Part shown: positions 56,884 to 64,000 of the stretch, piece by piece
How positions within the stretch are numbered: position 1 is the first letter of the stretch
How the letters are laid out: every line of letters begins with the position of its first letter
From: Immersiella caudata
Lineage: Eukaryota; Ascomycota; Sordariomycetes; Sordariales; Lasiosphaeriaceae
DNA: 64,000 nt
NCBI GenBank assembly: GCA_030512335.1
Contig: JAULSU010000002.1
Coordinates: 5,084,001-5,148,000 of the forward strand
Direction of reading: 5' to 3'
Translations under genes and position numbers: made by a program
Notes under the pieces: generated by a model
Seen by the model: the letters and a program-made list of their open reading frames with translations, nothing else
Told to the model about the DNA's origin: nothing
Databases searched by the model: none

Positions 56884-57831
56884 ATGACACTGAGTGCGCC
56901 CAAAACCGGGGCCACTGCGCATGGCGTCGTTGACAAAGGGATCACGGGCAAGTTTGACGATTTGATGCGCTCGGGATCTCTGCTGACTCGGTGGCGTAGA
57001 TGTCGGAATTTCCGAGACACCCAAGGTCCCTGGCCCATGGACGGTTGACAAGGCGCTGGACACCATAGCCGTTGGCAAACCCGTCGAGGGCTCTGCTTCG
57101 CCCGTCCCGTACTTCCACATCCTGGAGAGACTCAAGACAACCAAGCGGGAGGGATGGAGACGTTTCGGTATCGAACGGTAAGCAGGCTGAGCTATCCAAT
57201 CCTCGCCCAGAGCTTTCACTAATACCGACTTCATAGCGGGGAGTCGATCTCCGACCACATGTACCGCATGTCTCTCATGGCCATGCTCTGCCCCCCGAAA
57301 CTTGCCGAAAAGTTGGACATGTTCAAGTGCATGAAGATGTGCTTGATACACGACATGGCTGAACTGCTCGTCGGCGACATCACGCCTGTCGACGGAGTGG
57401 CTAAACCCGAGAAGAGTCGTCGCGAGGCGGAAACGATGGACTACATCACAAAGAGGCTGCTCGGGAATGTCAACGGTGGAGATGTCGGGAAAGTGATCCG
57501 CGAGGTGTGGCAAGAGTACGAGGACAGCAGAACGCTCGAGAGCCACTTCGTCCACGACATCGACAAGATGGAGCTTCTTTGCCAGATGGTCGAGTACGAG
57601 AAGCGCGGACAGGGTAAGCTAGATTTGGGCGAGTTTGCCTACGTCAAGACCAAGATCGTGCTACCCGAAGTGCAGAGCTGGGCTGAGGAGGTTATCCAAG
57701 AAAGGGAAGCTTTTTGGCAAGGACATTCACACGTTAGGGGCGACGTGGGTGTCGACGGTGGCGTGCCTGCAGAGAAAAAGGAGATGCAGGATGACTATTA
57801 CAACCGCGAAGGCGACGACGTGGAGAATTAA
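56884..57831 (+). CDS. HD-domain 5'-deoxynucleotidase (HDDC2/YfbR-like)
   Basis: Metal-dependent phosphohydrolase of the HDDC2 group, expected to remove phosphate from deoxynucleoside 5'-monophosphates in the cytosol. The core lies in exons 57000-57177 and 57237-57831 (GTAAGC...TCATAG intron, in frame). Metal ligands are visible: His in ISDHMYRMSL, the HD pair in CLIHDMAELLVGDITP and Asp in HDIDKMELLCQMVEYE. REGWRRFGIERG before the first His is family-typical. The start is unresolved. One model uses ATG 56884 with a 10-nt first exon and intron 56894-56999 (GTGCGC...GCGTAG), giving 260 residues; a longer first exon to GGCAA|GTTTGA at about 56951 would break the frame. The C-terminal 35 residues are a variable acidic tail. 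Confidence 0.82.
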
Positions 57832-59032
57832 GGGGACACTGAGTTGTTGAAAGGGGAACGGCTTGGAAGCTTGGCCTTGTTTGTTGACAAAAGACGACCC
57901 TACCGCGAGGTAAAGCACTAGATGTCGCCTTGAGACGGAGACTGCGCGGGATAAAGCTCAATTCAGCTTGGGGTGAAGTAATATGGTCGTAATATTTGAT
58001 TGGTAGACACAGCCAGGGGGCCGCAAGTATTTAGGCATGAAGGGGAATCAAGTGTTTTCGCGACGGAATCGTTGTTTTGTTGGCGATGGTGCGCCTCGCC
58101 CCATCGCACCCCACCTGTCGGCTCCACTGCTGGGGCAACGCCACTAAATTTTGGATCGTTGGATGAGTTGGTGGCCTGGCTCCAGGTTCCGTGGTTGCGG
58201 TCGTCGTCAAGGTTCCAGCGCATCACCGCCGCGAATCGGCGTCGTTGTTACTCTCCTTCTCTGTACATTCTTTAATCCCGCCGAAACCGTTGGATAGACC
58301 TTGCGACTTAGCCTAAGCCAGGCATTTCTTGCCTTGCGTCGCGCATAAGCTTGCTACGTCACGATTCGCCGTCGTTGTCGATTGGGGCCCGATCGAAGAA
58401 CCCGCTAGCAACAACTTGTTGGGCAATTGACGGCCGTCTGACGGAGCGCAGACGGATATCGACGAGAACAAATAAGACATTGCGACTCGGATCTGTGGTC
58501 CGCACCAATTGCCGAGGGCTACGACGAGCGCGAGGCTGCAAAGTCGACACCAACTCGAGGCTTGGGGCGTGTGACCGCTTTTGCTATTGTCCCGCACCAC
58601 GAGAGCTCTGAGCTGTCTTGCTGCCTGCGCTTGCCCGCGTGCCGCCAAGCGGTCAACAATCGCCTCGACACCTCAGGCCTCACCGCGATCACGCGCAGCG
58701 CCAACGCATCTCACCTCGCAGAATCGCTACCCCAGCGAAGGAGATACCCGACCGACAAGATCAGGAACAAGGCGATGCGCGCCCGAGTGCGAATCCGGTG
58801 AAGACGGCGATACGCAACTCTACAACTGGCAGGGAGCGTTAGCAGATAGCTTCCTAGCTCCCAAGCTCCTAAGCTTCCCCGCAAACCGCCACGCAAAAAG
58901 GGTGCGCGACTTGACTCACCACGCTGAGGTGTTCAGCCTAGCACTGGACACGTCGAAGTGCCCAACGACATCTCGAGACGGACGGATAGCCCAAAGCGCC
59001 ACAACGGTCGTTGCTTCTTGTATCCGCCCATC
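57832..59032. other. Intergenic, no gene seen
   Basis: 3' region of the HD-domain gene and the leader/promoter of the gene at 59033. Opposing short frames near 58300-58900 have no motif. Confidence 0.5.
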
Positions 59033-60610
59033 ATGTCTTTTGCGACCGAATTCCATGTGCCCGGCGCATACCGGTTCGATTCCACAACACGGGCTGGGTC
59101 AGCACTCAACGCTGGGATTTTTCGACCGCCATCCCCATCGAGTAATCTAGCAAAATCTACCGGTAGTCTGTACTCCGATTTGTCGATGTCCAACACCGCA
59201 TTCAACGGCACGACGAAAAGGAAACGCCAAAGCACCAGGGAGTCAACCCCTGTCGACTGGAACATGAATATGGATGGAGCCAATGATGGAAGACACGAGG
59301 AGAGAAAAGTGGCAGGCGGCCGGCAGTTTCGATATACATTGGCTGGCCAAATAAATGCTACGCCTCTGGGTGCTCCGAACGGCGCTGATAACGGCATTCT
59401 TGAGGATAGCGTCTATTCCGACGTTGACTACAGGCGAGCCCTCGGTCCCAAGCAAAATTGCGACGAGGTCGAGTCCCCATCAGTGCAATTTGAGATGGAG
59501 AGTCCCCTGTCAGACGAGAGAAAGGTACCTGCATCGCTCGGATGGAGCACTCTTGCTCTTCAGGTTGTGGGCAAGGTCTGGGAATTTTGCAAGACGGGGT
59601 CCTTTCGCGGGTTCCATGCTGGAGGGGGGACAGGGTACGACATTACAACCCCAACACCGACACCAACAGCGCTGCAAACCGACAAGGGGTGGTGCAATGA
59701 GCATGACATACCCTCCCTCCCCAAAGTCGATACTCCTGATATCGCCCAGGCCGAGTTTCCACGGCAAGACTTCTCGACCTTCTCCCCAGAATACCACGAG
59801 GCCAGCACACCGGAGACGACGCCGAGGCCGGCCGCGAAGCGCAGGCAAGTTAGCGGGCACCACGACGAACTTAAGAAGAATTGGGTTCTTATAGATGAAC
59901 CCAATGAGAAACCTAGGAGCTTTGGCGCAGCGCTATCCGCGGCCAACACCAGACCCAATCCTCCGCGCCGGTCGGGTGGATATTATGCGCAAACAGCTGC
60001 CAGCGCGGGCCGGCGCATCAACGTTCCCGTCTCAAGGTTAGGGGCCGGCACGCCTAGCTCCCTCCCCCGTGGTCGCGCATCTCTCCGGATATCACACGCC
60101 GGATCGCCCCACATGGCAACCCGTGAGCCTGCGAGCTTTGCGGCCCCCCGATCACCAGTCACCCGCACCACTCCAAGTCGCATCCCCGCCCCCGTAGCTT
60201 CCCAACCCGCCAACCCCTTTGTTTTCGGCGGGCCGAGCCTCGCAGCGATGTCCCCCCGCCCCTCGAGCCGACAAAGCCGCGTGCATTCGCCCATACCCCC
60301 ATCACCATCGCCCACCAAGGGCCATCGTCGAAGCCAGAGTAACGCTTCCGCCGCACCGACAATGCGACGGTCTAGGGGAGCGGTTGACACGATCGATGCC
60401 GATGAAATACGAGCAAGCCCGCGCCTGGATGCCGAGGCGAAGCAGCTCGCGCAGAAGAAGCTTGCTGCTGAGCGCGATACCGACCTTCGCGTCGATGCCT
60501 TCAACGCAAGGTTACTCAGCATGATTCGTCAAGGGAAAGAAGCCCTCGGCACAAAAGTGGAAGTTATGGATGACGTAGGGGGTGGATGGGAAGACGACTA
60601 CGACGACTGA
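59033..60610 (+). CDS. Conserved filamentous-fungal protein of unknown function
   Basis: Protein of 525 residues without introns, from ATG 59033 (MSFATEFHVPGAYRFDSTTR). Most of it is predicted disordered and rich in Ser, Pro, Arg and Thr. A short hydrophobic stretch (LGWSTLALQVVGKVWEFC, about residue 165) may be an amphipathic helix. Ordered-looking segments are KNWVLIDEPNEKPRSFG, GRRINVPVSRLG and LRISHAGSPHM. The C-terminal 65 residues form a charged helix (SPRLDAEAKQLAQKKLAAER, then FNARLLSMIRQGKEALGTK) ending in a very acidic tail GGGWEDDYDD. Basic patches KRKRQ and AAKRRQ could act in nuclear targeting. I recall no family with known function; the clean length, codon use and C-terminal helix argue for a real gene. 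Confidence 0.8.
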   Translation: MSFATEFHVPGAYRFDSTTRAGSALNAGIFRPPSPSSNLAKSTGSLYSDLSMSNTAFNGTTKRKRQSTRESTPVDWNMNMDGANDGRHEERKVAGGRQFRYTLAGQINATPLGAPNGADNGILEDSVYSDVDYRRALGPKQNCDEVESPSVQFEMESPLSDERKVPASLGWSTLALQVVGKVWEFCKTGSFRGFHAGGGTGYDITTPTPTPTALQTDKGWCNEHDIPSLPKVDTPDIAQAEFPRQDFSTFSPEYHEASTPETTPRPAAKRRQVSGHHDELKKNWVLIDEPNEKPRSFGAALSAANTRPNPPRRSGGYYAQTAASAGRRINVPVSRLGAGTPSSLPRGRASLRISHAGSPHMATREPASFAAPRSPVTRTTPSRIPAPVASQPANPFVFGGPSLAAMSPRPSSRQSRVHSPIPPSPSPTKGHRRSQSNASAAPTMRRSRGAVDTIDADEIRASPRLDAEAKQLAQKKLAAERDTDLRVDAFNARLLSMIRQGKEALGTKVEVMDDVGGGWEDDYDD

Positions 60611-61127
60611 TTGGCATTAGCTCAAATGGGGGAGGTACACACATGTTTTATCATCTTGTAAGTTAGGATTGCTGGCAGGCGTTTGGGCATGAGCTTGGAT
60701 GAGGCTTCATTCTTGTGGCTATACTTTTTGTTGGCGGACTTTTGCGTTTCTGAGATCGTTTGGACCCGAACATGTCAACATTGCCATTGTGGGACAGTCC
60801 CGGGCCACTTTACCAGAGGGAGACACGATCTTGCGATCCTATTTGGATTGTATATAACGGCTGTGTGCGATATCATCAGGGTGGTGGAGCGCGGAGCGTG
60901 CTGGTGGTACAACCGCTGGTGCCTGGATTGGCTCTTACAATTTTGTAATCAGTCACTCGTATGAATATGAGTACGATGGCAGTAAAATAAACCTCGTCAA
61001 CATTGTGCAACTTCAATGATTCGGTATCTTCCCAAATTGCAAGACTAATCTAGGGGTATCATGGTTCTTGTTCCTCTTTCTAAAACGCCACTTTGCTGCT
61101 GTCTTCTCGGCCCTCTGAAACTCATGG
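60611..61127. other. Intergenic between convergent genes
   Basis: 3' flanks of the flanking genes. A short frame at 60683-60964 has no support. Confidence 0.5.
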
Positions 61128-63440
61128 TCACTTATCACGGCCTGGCCCTTCTTTCGACAGGCGTGGTCCTCCAAATATCGTCGGCGGCGGGGTTTCTGGG
61201 TGAAGTGGGATTACTGTGGATGTCATTCCAGTCGCAGATCTTTGAGGTCCGGCAGTCTCACCGCCGACCTGCCCTGTCAAGTCTTTATCAGGCCCTTTGT
61301 TGCCACCAGAGCTTCTGCCCAGCGAACGCTTCCGTCTTCTCCCACGACCGCGTGGTTCTTCGGTAGCTGACGCTGCTGGTATGAGCGCTGGGGAACATTT
61401 TGCGCAGCGCCATTCGATAAACGGTTTCTCTGTGCTCCCACATTCCCGGCAGTGTATCCCACACCAGTACCGGGGGCATCCCTTTACGCGGCAGGTTGAA
61501 TTCCATCCGCAATCTTGACCTAAATGGGCCTGGCCACACCGACACCGCCGCAGCCTACACTCCTTCCCGCTATGCCCGTGAATGCCGCACATACAACACC
61601 GTGAGCGGCAAAGCATCGCATTGGAATGGCCGAAAGTGCCTGGACGGGCTTTGGCGCCACAGTCACGGCGGCATGGAACGCCGCAGCGTTTGGCCACGTG
61701 AAATGTTGGAAATGGAACACATTTGCACCGGTTGTGCCGGGCCACGGGACAATCAGGGGCGAGGTGAGGTCTCTGATGTCGCCCAGGACGGGCTTCATAG
61801 CCTTCACGTTGTTGGAAGTCTTCATCACCGAGTCTGCGCATAGGCCATGGAAGATCAATCAAGGGCCGCGTTGACGAGGCGGGGTTGGGTGCGCCGCAAT
61901 GTCCGCAAGGGGATTCGCATTCGGCAGTAGAGTGTGATAACTCGGCGCAGTTCTCGCAACGCGAATGGGAATCCAACGCGATCGAAATCACACCCATCCC
62001 CAGGGTGTCGGTATCCCAGTCAAACATCTCGTCGATCCGGGTACGGCTGAGGCTACGCCTTCGTGAGCGGCAGTCCAGTTGGGCGAGTGTCATGCGAGGG
62101 AACGTGACCTGTATCTTGGCTCGAATTGGTGCTGGACTGTGCTCTCCGATATAGACGGTTGTAAAGCTCCCCGGCGGTGGCAAGCTCGTGCATCTCCTAC
62201 GGAGGCGGCCATATCTCCCCTGGCTAGTCCCTTCTTCTCTGGAAGCCCAGTGTTGGCTAGTTGACCAAGTCCCATCGCTCTTTCGTCCTCGGCCGGGGTT
62301 GAGGTCGAGATCGAGTGTTTTCGAACAGCCCAGCCTTATGTTGTCCGTATTCTTTCGATCCTGCCAACATGGCTGCATGATGAAACGCATCGCACCTCGT
62401 TCTTCTGGAAAGGAGACTGTGGTGCCGAATTCCGACTGCTCCGTATTGCCAAGCCACCTGTTATCTCGTGGGCCGCGCCTCGTGCCTGTTCCAATAGCCT
62501 GCTCCAGCCTGCGGCGGAGATACGGCATAAAGACGCCGCCATCGTACAGTGGCAGTTTATTCTGCGTCGCGAGCTTGGATTGCACGGCCTTCAAGTGAGC
62601 CTTGTCCCTTGCGGTCCAACGACTGTAGCTGGGTGGGCGGAATCGTTCTACGTGTGCTCGGTACCAGACAACCGGAACGTCGCTGCCGATAGGAAATGTG
62701 AGATTGTAAGCCCACGAACGAGGCTCCGTATGAGTCCTGTATGCTGTCAGCAACTACCCACCACTCGGGCCTGTTGGTATGTGTTTGGGATATCGGCACT
62801 TATTCGCCTGGCACGCCGCAGCGAAGGGACAGAGCTGGGGAAAAGCTGAGCGGGCTGGTACTTACCGGGGACCATTGGACGGAGTTGGAACAGGTCCCAG
62901 GTGTGATATCCATGCCCGAAGGATAGCATTGTCGGCCTCGAGATAGTGCTGCCTCACAAGGTCCAGGATTTGGTCGCGTAGCAGTGGAGGTCTGTTCCTT
63001 GGACCTTCGACTATTGTCACCTGTGGCCGCATTCCACAGCACGCAGCATGGGGATGGGGAAGTACAGCCGTCATAGGGGAGGCCCTTGGAGGGGGTGCGT
63101 CACCATAAGATGTGAAGAGCATCTTCTGGAGACAGCGAAGGTCGGTGCCTAGCTCCTTGTCTTGGTAGGATATGGGGCTGAAAGCAGCAGGGTGAACGAC
63201 GGCCGAGTCATAGGTACTCGGTTTAACGCGGATTGGATTCATATAATCGGTCATGATTCTATGCACCATGATGTCTCGCGCTGTCATGCGATGCTCGTAG
63301 CGATGGAACGGCGCGTCGGGGAGGTTGAGTGGGTAGTGGCGAGCGGCAGGAGTGCCATTGGGCGCTGCGCTGGTTTGCGAGGAAGGCTGGGTGGATAGCG
63401 CCTCCATATTGGCGCTATCGCCTCCGCCGGTTTTCTTCAT
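61128..63440 (-). CDS. Large multi-zinc-knuckle protein, unknown function
   Basis: Protein of 727 residues from minus-strand exons 63440-62866 and 62736-61128; the 129-nt intron has GTAAGT and GCATACAG ends and splits an Arg codon. The first 450 residues have no motif I recognise. A CCHC knuckle (CENCAELSHSTAEC, about 452-465) is followed by CGHCG. A Cys/His-rich block (about 521-639) holds CKCVPFPTFHVAKRC, CGVPCRRDC, a second CCHC (CCMCGIHGHSGKEC), CRCGQAHLGQDC, CGIHCRECG and CAKC. The end has a basic patch RGRGRRRKRSLGR. Knuckles of this type usually bind RNA or single-stranded DNA. No protease, reverse transcriptase or gag context is nearby, so a retroelement is unlikely. The ATG at 63440 is the first of exon 1; an upstream exon cannot be excluded. 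Confidence 0.75.
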
Positions 63441-64000
63441 CTTGGATGCTGTTCATCGGAGTTTTCTATCAGGAGGCAAGTCGAGCAGAGATCGAAGCGT
63501 TGACCGCGCGGGCGAGGGAAGGACGGCTTGGGCGAGTGACACTGGGATATTGCAGGTTGGCGAGATGAGCTCGCTGGTACGATGGACCGTTGGTCTCCAA
63601 ATTTTAGTCGTTGTTCAAGAATCGTCGAGAGCGTACGTCGATGAAGGCAGCAGTTGTTGTCTCCTCCAGCTGGCGCAATGGCCTGGACATGACGTGAGTT
63701 GCAACAGGGATGCGTGCCTGCCGATTAGGTCGGGAGTTAGTGTTACCCCGCTCTGTGGCATCTTTGTGCCTGACAGGCGGTGCTGCAGCCTGCAACGGAA
63801 CACAAGCTTCTGGAGCTTGGAGCTTTAGCATTCGATATCGCAACGTTGCTTACACTAAATGCGCGTTGAAAATTGACTAAATATCGAGATAGGTAGTTCG
63901 CAACAGCCCTAGCGCAAACAGCGAGAGAGCGTCGGTAAATCTTACAAGTTCCGAACCTCTGGCGGTAGGAGTTGTCGCGGGAGCAGTTTCCATCGCGGGA
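63441..64000. other. Window end, no gene seen
   Basis: Probable promoter of the zinc-knuckle gene. Opposing short frames near 63350-63830 lack motifs. Confidence 0.45.

Noticed and set aside
61128..63440. Zinc-knuckle protein as retrotransposon gag
   Set aside because: No reverse transcriptase, protease, integrase, LTR or poly(A) context nearby, and the knuckles are embedded in a long non-gag protein.

Overview
This window is nuclear DNA of a filamentous ascomycete, most likely a Sordariomycete. The genes carry short introns (44-76 nt, one of about 156 nt) with fungal donors (GTAAGT, GTACGT, GTATGT), CTGAC/CTAAC branch sites and CAG/TAG acceptors. Coding sequence is GC-rich and favours C-ending codons. 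There is a HET-domain gene, a cutinase, and a solitary 5S rRNA gene lying between protein genes, as in Neurospora-type genomes. No bacterial, phage, viral or CRISPR feature was seen. Function calls rest on motifs and family knowledge; no database search was possible.

Layout. 1.3-2.5 kb: AIF/AMID (FSP1)-like NAD(P)H oxidoreductase. 3.0-3.1 kb: 5S rRNA on the minus strand. 4.8-5.9 kb: single-pass cell-surface protein. 7.8-12.6 kb: full-length ABCC (Ybt1-like) transporter. 14.8-15.3 kb: GPI-anchored wall protein. 17.4-19.5 kb: HET-domain protein. 20.0-21.8 kb: two decayed genes, a DUR3-type urea permease and a small membrane protein. 22.3-23.2 kb: cutinase. 24.4-26.6 kb: Ypk1-type AGC kinase. 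27.8-29.5 kb: glucose-6-phosphate isomerase. 30.5-30.7 kb: a tRNA-like locus. 31.6-34.1 kb: NLR-like ankyrin protein. 35.6-36.7 kb: four-helix membrane protein (minus). 38.3-40.1 kb: ASNSD1-type asparagine-synthetase-like protein (minus), divergent from a Vps9 Rab5 exchange factor (40.8-43.3 kb). 44.7-47.3 kb: sulfate permease (minus). 50.6-51.8 kb: Pho4/NUC-1-like bHLH factor. 53.3-55.7 kb: accessory stretch with a three-copy fold-back repeat, a poly-T tract and a CAP/PR-1-like gene broken by one frameshift. 56.9-57.8 kb: HD-domain nucleotidase. 59.0-60.6 kb: conserved fungal protein of unknown role. 61.1-63.4 kb: large zinc-knuckle protein (minus).

Most genes are independent housekeeping or surface functions, and I see no biosynthetic cluster or operon-like unit. 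Two genes (HET and Helo-like/ankyrin) belong to families used in fungal non-self recognition. The pseudogene stretch at 20-21.8 kb and the repeat-bearing stretch at 53-55.7 kb are the accessory-looking parts. Stops in the pseudogenes fit CpA-to-TpA change, the mark of repeat-induced point mutation. I did not find a convincing wholly new system. The points most worth checking are the urea-permease relic, the split tRNA-like locus, the fold-back repeat family, the homopolymer frameshift in the CAP gene and a perfect 24-bp palindrome in the kinase's first intron.
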